DNA of 64,000 bases from Tardiphaga robiniae (GTDB lineage: Bacteria; Pseudomonadota; Alphaproteobacteria; Rhizobiales; Xanthobacteraceae). The stretch covers positions 62,001 to 126,000 of the forward strand of contig NZ_LVYV01000005.1 of NCBI RefSeq assembly GCF_001618955.1, given 5' to 3'. Shown here one piece after another: positions 1 to 8,833 of this stretch (the first letter of the stretch is position 1; each line of letters begins with the position of its first letter). A model generated the notes under the pieces. That model did not search any database, had not been told where the DNA came from, and saw only the letters and a program-made list of their open reading frames with translations. The position numbers were made by a program, and so were the translations under genes.

Positions 1-35
1 CAAGACGCTCTGCATCATGGCAGTCGCGCGGGCGC

Positions 36-890
36 TCAGGCGATGGCGGAAGCGGACTCGGGCGTTTGAGTTTCGGGCGCGGGCAGGGCGGTCGGGGTCT
101 TCCGCGGCGGCCCGGCGCGCAAGGCCGCGGACGTCATGCGCCGCACGGCGTTTTCCGCGTTACGCGTGATGGTCTTGCGATCAGCGGACATGTCATAGGC
201 GACGGCCTCGCCCCAGCTTACGACGACATCGATGGCGCCCGACGACAGGATGCCGATGAAATGCGGGATCAGGTCGATGTCGCCATACCATGCCACGTTT
301 TCGCGAAAGGCGCGGCCGACCGGCAATCCACCGAAGCCGACATAGGCGATCGACATCGGCTGCACCGTGATCTCTTTGTGATGCGTGGAATCGCCGAGCG
401 CGTGATGCACCGAGCCGACCAGCGCCGAGCGAAACGGCAGCACGCGCATGCCGTCGCTGGAGGTGCCCTCCGCGAACAGGACCACCGCGTCGCCGGACAG
501 CATGCGGTCGCCAATTTCCTGCGCCGTCGCGCCGGTCTTCTGCCGGCGTTCGCGCTCGACAAAAATCGTGCGCTGCAATTTGGCAAGCCAGCCAAACACC
601 GGCCATTTGGCAACTTCGCTTTTGGCGACGAACACCACGGGCGCCCTGGCGCCGATGATAATGATGTCGAGCCAGGAGACGTGATTGGAGAGGATCAGTA
701 CTGGCGTGTCCGTCGTCCGCTTGCCGACTTCGTGAATGCGCACGCCGATCAGCGCGCAAAGGATGCGGTGAAACAGATGCGGAATACTCCGCTGCCAGCG
801 CAGGCCGAAGGCCAGTGCGATCAGCTGAAACGGCGCCAGCAGCAGCGTCAGCATGGTCAAGGAGATCAGGACGGCGGCGAAACGGATCAT
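36..890 (-). CDS. Lysophospholipid acyltransferase family protein (PlsC-like)
   Basis: Predicted 1-acyl-glycerol-3-phosphate-type acyltransferase acting at the inner membrane in phospholipid or lipid synthesis. Of 284 residues, 1-30 are hydrophobic and serve as membrane anchor; the catalytic block NHVSWLD (H70-x4-D75) and the substrate block EGTSSDG (141-147) are in the usual order and spacing for the PlsC family. The start is placed at 890 because the open frame further upstream is Arg/Pro-rich and unlike the family, whereas the chosen start begins directly with the membrane segment. Substrate (lysophosphatidate or an ornithine-lipid precursor) cannot be told from sequence; no ornithine-lipid partner gene is visible here. 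Confidence 0.85.
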   Translation of the reverse strand: MIRFAAVLISLTMLTLLLAPFQLIALAFGLRWQRSIPHLFHRILCALIGVRIHEVGKRTTDTPVLILSNHVSWLDIIIIGARAPVVFVAKSEVAKWPVFGWLAKLQRTIFVERERRQKTGATAQEIGDRMLSGDAVVLFAEGTSSDGMRVLPFRSALVGSVHHALGDSTHHKEITVQPMSIAYVGFGGLPVGRAFRENVAWYGDIDLIPHFIGILSSGAIDVVVSWGEAVAYDMSADRKTITRNAENAVRRMTSAALRAGPPRKTPTALPAPETQTPESASAIA

Positions 891-1113
891 GGGTTTGTTA
901 TACCGGGGCCGACTTCCGCAGGCAAAGTCAGTTGCATGAATTAAGAGAAACCACGGTAAAAAGAAGCGGTCCCGGTCAGCGCGGCAACTGACGGAGACCG
1001 CTGGGGAAGCACCCGATTGGCGACGGGGGGAAGCAACCGGCTGCATGGGGAGCCTAGCCGGGGCGAGTGACATCGCCATGACAACCCGGGATATCCACAG
1101 GCGGCGTTGTGCC

Positions 1114-1710
1114 CTATTCGGCCGCGTCCAGCCGGTGGGAGCTGAACACGTCGCCTTCGCGCAGCGCCAGATAGTAGTCGCGCTCGGAGAGCTCGTCAGT
1201 GTGACGAATGAGGTCGGTCACCGGAGTGTAGCTCAGCATCCGCCCGCCATCGGGCAGCACGGCGCAACTCAGCCGCAGCACCCGGCCATTGGCGAGGCGC
1301 AAGGTCGTCGGCGTGGAAGTGCCGGCGCGGATCATCTCGACGCGTCTGGCGATGAAGCTGTCGACCTCGTCGTCGGGAAGGGCGTAAGCGTGGGTATCGC
1401 GCGCATGATACATCAGCGCGATCAGCGGTGGCTTGCTGTCGGCCTTCTCGTCGGGGAGCGTGAAGTAATCGCGAAACGCGCGGTTGATGAATTCGGCGCG
1501 GGTGTCGGCATTGAGCAGGACGATGCCAATGTCGATCCTGTCGAGTGCGGCGGAAAGGCGCTGGGCAGTGGCGTGCTGTTCGTATTCGCGGGCCCGGGCC
1601 GCGCGCCGCAAGCGCAACAGGCGAATCGCCAAGGTGATCCCGACGGCTGCGATCACAATGATCACCGTTTCAATTCCCGGATCGAGAATCAGTCGCCAGT
1701 CGTAATGCAT
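1114..1710 (-). CDS. Membrane-anchored PAS-domain protein without an output domain
   Basis: A 198-residue protein with one N-terminal transmembrane helix (about residues 14-33), an Arg-rich juxtamembrane coil, then a PAS-type fold (about 45-175; the stretch LRLANGRVLRLSCAVLPDGG followed by MLSYTPVTDL is typical of the second half of PAS_7-like domains). No histidine kinase, GGDEF or other output domain follows, so it is either a sensor that works through a partner or a remnant of a larger kinase. The start at 1710 (MHYDW) is preferred because the 22 residues upstream lack features. Stands alone; the next gene is on the other strand. Confidence 0.7.
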   Translation of the reverse strand: MHYDWRLILDPGIETVIIVIAAVGITLAIRLLRLRRAARAREYEQHATAQRLSAALDRIDIGIVLLNADTRAEFINRAFRDYFTLPDEKADSKPPLIALMYHARDTHAYALPDDEVDSFIARRVEMIRAGTSTPTTLRLANGRVLRLSCAVLPDGGRMLSYTPVTDLIRHTDELSERDYYLALREGDVFSSHRLDAAE

Positions 1711-1917
1711 CGGCCGTACCTGTGTCCGTACATAGGTAAGAAACGCAGGTTGGCCGCTGGTTGCAGAAAGGCCCACAGTTTCCCGCCGGTGTAGCTAAGG
1801 GCGCGTGAAGAGCCCCGGCATCATTTTCCCCTTGTTCGCTTCAAATGCTATCGATGCAGCCGGAACCGTCGGCGGGCTCCGGATGTTAGCGCCGCGATTT
1901 GAAAGGACTTTAACCGA

Positions 1918-2274
1918 ATGCCCTTCACCATTCCGCCGCTGCTGCTGCCGATCCTGATGCTGCTGGCCTCGAATATCTTCATGACCTTCGCCTGGTATGG
2001 CCATCTCAAATTCAAGGATCACTCGTTGCCCCTCGTCATCATGGTGAGCTGGGGCATTGCCTTCTTCGAATACTGGCTGGCGGTGCCCGCCAATCGCTGG
2101 GGCAGCGAGGTCTATAATGCTGCCCAGTTGAAGACGATGCAGGAAGTCATCACGCTGGTCGTGTTTGCTGCATTTTCGGTGCTGTATCTGAAGGAGCCGC
2201 TCGGCTGGAATCACGCGCTGGGCTTTGCCTTCATCGCGCTGGGGGCGTTCTTCATTTTTCACAAGTGGTCTTAA
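1918..2274 (+). CDS. DUF486 family small membrane protein (DMT-like)
   Basis: A 118-residue protein that is almost entirely hydrophobic, with four predicted transmembrane helices (about 7-25, 33-50, 70-88, 95-113). Family hallmarks are visible: FMTFAWYGHLKF near the N-terminus, and SWGIAFFEYWLAVPANR in the middle. This matches DUF486, half-size relatives of the drug/metabolite transporter superfamily with no established substrate. Length fits the family (about 110-120). It ends 7 bases before the convergent sugar dehydrogenase stop codon. Confidence 0.85.
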   Translation: MPFTIPPLLLPILMLLASNIFMTFAWYGHLKFKDHSLPLVIMVSWGIAFFEYWLAVPANRWGSEVYNAAQLKTMQEVITLVVFAAFSVLYLKEPLGWNHALGFAFIALGAFFIFHKWS

Positions 2275-2281
2275 CGACCGC

Positions 2282-3445
2282 TCACTTTCCCGCCGGCGTG
2301 ATCCGCAGGATCCGCCCCGCTGAACTATCCGTCAGCAGCCAGAGCGCGCCGTCCGGTCCCTGCCGAACGTCGCGGATGCGTTCGTTGAGGTTCTGCAGGA
2401 TGCGTTCTTCAGAGCTCACGGTATTGCCGTTGAGCTGCAGCCGCACCAGCATCTGGCCGGCGAGCGCGCCGGTGAACAGGCTGCCGCGCCTGCGCGGGAA
2501 GAGATCGCCGGTATAGAACGTCATGCCTGACGGGGCGATTGACGGCACCCAGTATTTCACCGGCTGCTCCATGCCTGCCTTCGACGTCGTGTCGTGCAGC
2601 TTGGCGCCGGAATAATCGACACCATAGCCGATCACCGGCCAGCCGTAATTCTTGCCCTTGCCGATGATGTTCACTTCATCGCCGCCGCGCGGCCCGTGCT
2701 CGGTCTCCCACAACTCACCGGTCGCCGGATTGATGGCGAGACCTTGCTGGTTGCGATGACCGTAGCTCCAGATCTCCGGCCTGGCGCCGTCGCGGCCGAC
2801 AAACGGATTGTCTTTCGGCACAGATCCATCCGGCGCGATGCGGATCAGCTTGCCGAGATGATTATCAAGACTCTGTGCCTGATCGCGGCCGCTATAGTGT
2901 TCGCCGAGCGTGACAAACAGGTTGCTGTCAGGCGCCTGCACAATACGGCAGCCGTGGTGATTGCCCGACGACAGCGGGCCGTCCTGGCGAAAGATCACCT
3001 TCATATCGTCGAGACGCGGCGCAGTGCCGTCGATGAGCTTGCTGCGCGCGATCGCCGTGCGACCGCCGCTGCCCGAACGTTCCGAGTAGCAGAAGTAGAT
3101 CGTGTTGTTCTGCGCGTAGTTCTTGTCGGTGATGATGTCGAGCAAACCGCCCTGGCCGACGGCCATCACCTCGGGCACGCCTTTCACCGCCGGCGACAAC
3201 TGCCCGTGCGGCGAGACGATGCGGATGCGACCGGGCCGTTCGGTAACGAGCATGCGGCCCTCGGGCAGAAACGCCAGCGCCCATGGATAAGCGAGACCGG
3301 AGGCGACGGTCTGTACTTCGAGCCTGCCGGCCGACGAGCCGAACGAGGTGTTTTCGCCACGGGTGGTCGTGGCGATCAGAAGGCTCGCGGTCACGACGAT
3401 AGCCGCCGTCAACGTGACGGTGACCCAGATCACGGGCCTTTTCAT
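2282..3445 (-). CDS. PQQ-dependent sugar dehydrogenase (aldose dehydrogenase, YliI-like)
   Basis: Exported six-bladed beta-propeller quinoprotein that would oxidise aldose sugars in the periplasm using PQQ. Of 387 residues, about 1-25 form a signal anchor. The GSDH-family core follows: [23 protein letters not shown] at the start of the propeller, the segment [10 protein letters not shown] with the catalytic-type His, the [10 protein letters not shown] segment, and [14 protein letters not shown], all near-invariant in the YliI/Asd family. The C-terminal blade ends in [17 protein letters not shown]. No PQQ synthesis genes lie in the window, so cofactor must come from elsewhere. Confidence 0.9.
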   Translation of the reverse strand: MKRPVIWVTVTLTAAIVVTASLLIATTTRGENTSFGSSAGRLEVQTVASGLAYPWALAFLPEGRMLVTERPGRIRIVSPHGQLSPAVKGVPEVMAVGQGGLLDIITDKNYAQNNTIYFCYSERSGSGGRTAIARSKLIDGTAPRLDDMKVIFRQDGPLSSGNHHGCRIVQAPDSNLFVTLGEHYSGRDQAQSLDNHLGKLIRIAPDGSVPKDNPFVGRDGARPEIWSYGHRNQQGLAINPATGELWETEHGPRGGDEVNIIGKGKNYGWPVIGYGVDYSGAKLHDTTSKAGMEQPVKYWVPSIAPSGMTFYTGDLFPRRRGSLFTGALAGQMLVRLQLNGNTVSSEERILQNLNERIRDVRQGPDGALWLLTDSSAGRILRITPAGK

Positions 3446-3527
3446 CGGTATGGCTCCATCACGGAGTCGCAGGTTGCATAAGCGATGCGCGGCATCGCGG
3501 CTGAGTGTTTATGAATTGTGGGGACCG

Positions 3528-3701
3528 TCAGAGCGGCATCGCACTCGCCACCGGGATCGACATCACGGTGAGGGCGAGAATGACGCAGAGCGACAGACAA
3601 CCAACCGCGAGCGACGCCGCGACGGCGTGGGTCAACCGGGTGGATGCGATGGACGTGGGGCGCGCCTGAAATCCTGCACCCACGCGAAGCGACCGTATCA
3701 T
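3528..3701 (-). CDS. Small putative membrane protein
   Basis: A 57-residue frame starting MIRSLRVGAGF. It has one hydrophobic stretch (about 27-50, ending VMSIPVASAMPL) that could be a transmembrane helix or an uncleaved signal peptide. The basic N-terminus followed by a hydrophobic helix is a plausible translated pattern, but I recognise no family and there is no convincing ribosome binding site. It may be spurious. Confidence 0.3.
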   Translation of the reverse strand: MIRSLRVGAGFQARPTSIASTRLTHAVAASLAVGCLSLCVILALTVMSIPVASAMPL

Positions 3702-3841
3702 GGCCGTAAATCCTTCAAATCGCGGGCGAATCACCCGCGTGCTACAAATTCGCAGCTGCGGCAGGCGAGATTTGGGCGGGATTGGCCGTAACTATGGCGG
3801 GAAAATGGCATTCACAGCGGTTATGCCCGCCATTTCAGGAC

Positions 3842-4495
3842 TCAAGCGTCGGCGACTACGTCCAAGGTATCATATTCCGACGACGTCGGGTGCCAGTCCA
3901 TGGAGATAAAGCCCGGCTGGGTTTCCACCAGACGCAGCCAGCGGCGGATCGACGGAAAGCTGGACAGGTCGAAATCGCACTTCTCGGCGACGTGGGTGTA
4001 ACCGTACAGCGCGATGTCGGCGATGGTCAGCTGGCCCGCGGCGAAGAAGTCATGGATCTTGAGGTGATTCTCCATCACCTGCAGCGCGGCATAGCCACGC
4101 TCCATCCAGTCTTCCAGCGCGTGGGTCTGCAGGTCGCGGCCACCGCGCACCAGGCACAGCCAGAAATAGGCGGCACCGAGATTCGGCTCCAGCGCGTGCT
4201 GCTCGAAGAACATCCACTGCATGGCTTCGGCACGGTCCATCCGCGATTCTGGCGCCAGAGATGTACCTATGGCGACATACCAGAGGATGGCATTGGACTC
4301 GGCGAGATAGCGGCCTTCGGCGATCTCGAGCAGCGGTACCTGACCGCTGGGGTTCTTGGCCAGAAATTCCGGGGTACGGCTCTCGCCGCGCAGGATGTCT
4401 ACTTCGATGGCACGATAGGGCGCGTCCAGGAGCGCCAGCGCGAGGCGAACCTTGTAGCTATTGCCAGAGCGCTGCATCGAATAGAGTTTGTACAT
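3842..4495 (-). CDS. Glutathione S-transferase family protein
   Basis: Cytosolic GST of 217 residues. The N-terminal thioredoxin-like domain (about 1-80) has the catalytic-region motif MQRSGNSYKVRLAL, the glutathione-binding NPSGQVPLLE (cis-Pro) and ESNAIL; the C-terminal all-helical domain contains the N-capping box TIADIALYGYTHVA. Likely conjugates or reduces an electrophile; substrate unknown. A second GST with the same architecture lies at 20880 in this window, but the two are too different to be a recent duplication. Monocistronic as far as can be seen. Confidence 0.9.
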   Translation of the reverse strand: MYKLYSMQRSGNSYKVRLALALLDAPYRAIEVDILRGESRTPEFLAKNPSGQVPLLEIAEGRYLAESNAILWYVAIGTSLAPESRMDRAEAMQWMFFEQHALEPNLGAAYFWLCLVRGGRDLQTHALEDWMERGYAALQVMENHLKIHDFFAAGQLTIADIALYGYTHVAEKCDFDLSSFPSIRRWLRLVETQPGFISMDWHPTSSEYDTLDVVADA

Positions 4496-4719
4496 TCGCA
4501 GATGTTCAATTCATTTCAGGTCAAGGCAACTGCGCGATTGGCCAGCGCAGATCGCGGTTAGACAATGATGCTGATGCGAGCCTGTCGCAAGGCCCAAGGA
4601 ATGGAAAAAGTCGAAAACGGCTGCGGCAGTCTGGATTGAGAAAAATGTATGTCAGGCAGCATTCGGCAATGGAAGATCACGCTGGCGCGATCTGTGTGTG
4701 AAGGTGCGGAGATGTGCTG

Positions 4720-5915
4720 TTATCGGCGAGGGCGCGCCGCAGCACGATGATATAAAAAGCGATCATCACCCAGAAAGCCGAGCGGCAGTTCGATGGCGCC
4801 GGCGATGCTGCGCGTCAGCAGCGGCATGATCCAGGTCAATGCGAGCAGGCTGATCTCGCCCGCGTGAAAGCCGTGATCGAGTCCATACCGCGCGAAGAAG
4901 GCGATGGCGATGGCGAGCACCGTGAGATCGTAGTCGAGCACATAGGGCGTCGCCAGCAGACTGCCGACCGCGAGCGCTGTTGCCTTGAGTTCGAACGCTG
5001 CATGGCTGCGCCATAGCCACATCAGACTGATGGCAATGCCGGCTGCGAGACTGAACTGTGCGGCATAAGCGACCGGAAGACCGGCGCCCCACATCCGCGT
5101 TGCGGCGAAGACCGATTGGATCTTCTGCCACCCGGTGCCGCCTTGTTCGAGCACGACATCGCGGGTGAAAGCAGTGGAGTCTGCAAAGGCCTGCCAGATG
5201 CCGGTGCCGAGCAACCCAGTGCTCAACATGATGAGGACAGCGACGGTGAGTGCAGCCGATACCATCGTGATCCAGCGTCTATCGGCGAGCAGGGCGAGAG
5301 GAATCAGCACACCGAATTGCGGCCTGTAGGCCAGCAGCCCGATCAACACGCCGGCCAGCCACGGTCGGCGATGGAGCAGAAGCAATGCGCCGCCCAGCAG
5401 TGCGGTGGTCAGAAATCCGTTGTGGCCGTGACCGACATTGATGAAGACGGCGGGAAAGGCGGCGGCCACCAGCAGCGTTTCCCGGCGGGGCAGGATCGTG
5501 CGGATCGCGGCGAGGTAGGCGGCGAAGCTGGCGACGAGCCACAGGCCGAGCCCCCATCCATAGGGCACTGTGGCCACCAGCGCGGCAATTCCCAGAAAAA
5601 AAACGGCGGATAGTGCCAGCCGTAGAACTGCACGTCGCGGCCGAACACCCGCTGTTCCGCGGCATGTTGCAGAGCGGGATCATAGGCGTCGGCGGGTTTG
5701 CCTTCGAGGGTGAGCCGGCCCGCCGCATAGATGTTGGAAAAGTCGGTCCCGATCGGTTTGCCGTTGCGGTCGATCGCGCCGTCCGAGACCGCAATCCAGC
5801 CAGCGAAGCCCAAAGCGCCCAAAGCGCCCAAAGCGAGCACAATCAGGCTGTAAGCCCGCACGCGTTCGAGGGTCAGCCATGCGTCGCTTTCAATGTGCTG
5901 CCAGATCCAGATCAT
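4720..5915 (-). pseudogene. GT87/DUF2029-type membrane glycosyltransferase, frameshifted
   Basis: Two overlapping reading frames together make one polytopic membrane protein of about 398 residues. The N-terminal part (from 5915, MIWIWQHIESDAW) carries the DUF2029 landmarks TDFSNIYAAGRL and YGWHYPPFFF. It then runs out of homology exactly at a run of eight T on the coding strand (5603-5596). The next frame continues with GIAALVATVPYGWGLGLW and about ten further hydrophobic helices to 4720. One added T gives PPFFFLGIAALVATVPYGW, the expected family sequence. So the gene is inactivated by a single-base deletion, is slippage-corrected, or carries a sequencing error. GT87 enzymes transfer sugars from polyprenyl phosphates at the inner membrane. 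Confidence 0.8.
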
Positions 5916-6090
5916 TTTAAGGGTGTATTTTGGCTCAAATCGTAGATTGCGCGCGGCGGTTGACGCTACCGTCCCCCGTTTAACACTTGCTGAATTGCAT
6001 CACTTCCAGATGTGTTTTTGCCCAAGCTTCTTGCGATGCAACGTCGCACGCACTAGGGTGCGCCGATCCCAGCAGGATCAGCCATTTTGA

Positions 6091-7335
<1,245 letters not shown>

Positions 7336-7379
7336 CAAAACCTGCTCCGAAACTTTTGACGGTTTCGGGGCTTATTCCG

Positions 7380-7410
7380 GGAAGCGCCTTGTTTTCGACA
7401 CGGCGCTTCC
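7380..7410 (+). terminator. Likely terminator after the aminotransferase gene
   Basis: A 9-bp perfect stem (GGAAGCGCC / GGCGCTTCC) with a 13-base loop, followed by the T-rich TTCTTGT. A weaker hairpin (CCGAAAC / GTTTCGG) lies just upstream at about 7346-7367. The short distance to the next start (7455) suggests that DUF992 has its own promoter or some read-through. Confidence 0.5.
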
Positions 7411-7454
7411 TTCTTGTCCCCTCGCTATCAAAATCCCCAAGGTGGAGTAACACT

Positions 7455-7985
7455 ATGCGACTTTCCAAGATGTTCGGCCTGACGGCCGTGGCCTTTGCGG
7501 CGTCGGTTGCGACCGCAAATGCACAGCAGCCTGGCAGCGTTCAGGTTGGCGTGCTGGAGTGCCGTGGCGGCCAGAACGTCGGCTACGTGGTCGGTTCGAA
7601 TGCGCACCTCAACTGCGTGTTCCAGAGCGCCGGTGGCCGCGCCGAAGGTTACGTCGCCAACATCCGCCGTTTCGGCCTTGATCTCGGCTTCACCGAAAAC
7701 ACCACGGTGCAGTGGGCTGCCTTCGCTCCGACCACCCGCGTGCCGCGCGGCGCGCTGGCCGGCAGCTACGGCGGCGTCGGCACCAATGCATCGGTTGGCC
7801 TCGGTTTCGGCGGCAACTTCCTCGTTGGCGGTCCGGGTAACACCTATTCGCTGCAGCCGATCTCGGTGCAGGGCCAGACCGGCTTGAACGTCGCCAGCGG
7901 CATCGTTCAGCTCGAACTGGAAGCGACCGGTCCGGTCAGCGGTCATCGCTACAACAAGAAGCGCCGTCATCGCAGCCATCGCTAA
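7455..7985 (+). CDS. DUF992 family secreted protein (copy 1)
   Basis: A 176-residue exported protein. Residues 1-23 are a Sec signal peptide ending ATANAQ. The mature part begins with the DUF992 signature QVGVLECRGG and continues with YVVGS, LNCVF and a glycine-rich C-terminal half (VGLGFGGNFLVGG, then LQPISVQGQTGLNVASG). Two Cys (in ECRGG and LNCVF) may form a disulfide. It ends in an unusual basic tail, YNKKRRHRSHR, that the second copy lacks. The start at 7455 has GGTGGAG at 7441-7447. Function of DUF992 is unknown. Together with the next gene it forms a tandem paralogue pair. Confidence 0.85.
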   Translation: MRLSKMFGLTAVAFAASVATANAQQPGSVQVGVLECRGGQNVGYVVGSNAHLNCVFQSAGGRAEGYVANIRRFGLDLGFTENTTVQWAAFAPTTRVPRGALAGSYGGVGTNASVGLGFGGNFLVGGPGNTYSLQPISVQGQTGLNVASGIVQLELEATGPVSGHRYNKKRRHRSHR

Positions 7986-8013
7986 GCGATCGCTACGATC
8001 GCCAGCGATCGCT
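7985..8013. repeat. Cluster of GCGATCGC palindromes / hairpin
   Basis: Two copies of the 10-base palindrome AGCGATCGCT (7985-7994 and 8004-8013) flank a 9-base loop and can pair as a hairpin. Three further GATCG copies follow up to 8033. The cluster abuts the stop codon of the first DUF992 gene and precedes its terminator. Confidence 0.6.
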
Positions 8014-8048
8014 GTGATCGCGTAAGCGATCGGCAAGGTTAACGAAAA

Positions 8049-8072
8049 GGCCCGCGCGAGCGGGCCTTTTTT
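8049..8072 (+). terminator. Rho-independent terminator of DUF992 copy 1
   Basis: Perfect stem GGCCCGC (8049-8055), loop GCGA, GCGGGCC (8060-8066), then six T (8067-8072), with four A before the stem that can extend it. It separates the two DUF992 genes into distinct transcription units. Confidence 0.85.
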
Positions 8073-8172
8073 GTTGCGCGCGCTGCGCGTACGCCGCTGT
8101 CATTGGGCGGTATCATTAGCTATGGATAGTCGATCCACATCCTTACTTCCGTTCATCACCCGGAGATTCCTG

Positions 8173-8649
8173 ATGGTCCGCCTCTCATCGCTTGTTCTCG
8201 GTATCGCTGCCGCCGCCTTTTTCACTGCATCGCAAGCGCAGTCGCAGCAAGGCGTGCAGGTCGGCGTCTTGAACTGCCGGGGCGGAGCCAGCGTCGGATT
8301 CGTCGTGGGCTCGGTGACCAATCTCGGCTGCGTGCTCACCGGCACCGGTCGTCCGGACCAGCCTTATGTCGCCACGATCCGCAAGGTGGGCATCGATCTC
8401 GGTATTACCGAACAGACCGCGCTATCCTGGGCCGTGTTCGTGCCGGTGAACTATAGCGGTCCCGGCGATCTGTCCGGCAACTATGCGGGCGCACAGGGCA
8501 GCGCGTCGGTTGGTGTCGGCGTCGGCGCGAATGTCCTGGTTGGCGGTTCGCAAAACGCCTTCTCCCTACAGCCGCTCAGTCTGCAGGGGTCGGTGGGACT
8601 GAATGTCGCCGCCGGTCTGCAGAGCCTGGAGTTGCGCCCCGGTCGCTGA
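8173..8649 (+). CDS. DUF992 family secreted protein (copy 2)
   Basis: A 158-residue paralogue of the preceding gene. Signal peptide 1-23 (cut near SQAQSQQG), then the same landmarks: QVGVLNCRGG, FVVGS, LGCVL, VGVGVGANVLVGG and LQPLSLQGSVGLNVAAG. Ends without the basic tail of copy 1. The start at 8173 has CGGAG at 8161-8165; an upstream in-frame extension has no features. Both Cys are conserved. Function unknown; probably periplasmic or surface located. Confidence 0.82.
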   Translation: MVRLSSLVLGIAAAAFFTASQAQSQQGVQVGVLNCRGGASVGFVVGSVTNLGCVLTGTGRPDQPYVATIRKVGIDLGITEQTALSWAVFVPVNYSGPGDLSGNYAGAQGSASVGVGVGANVLVGGSQNAFSLQPLSLQGSVGLNVAAGLQSLELRPGR

Positions 8650-8833
8650 TCCCGCGGCGATCGCTCGCACAAATTCATCCGGCTTCGCCCATGGCGGAGC
8701 CGGATTTTTTATGGCGCAATCCGATCACGTTCATCGCAGCGCAGCAACTTTTTCATCTTGCCAAATATCCGGGCCGGGCGGAGCATTGATTGCCGACCCA
8801 ATCACGGGCCGAGCTCCAGATGAGGAGGCGGCA

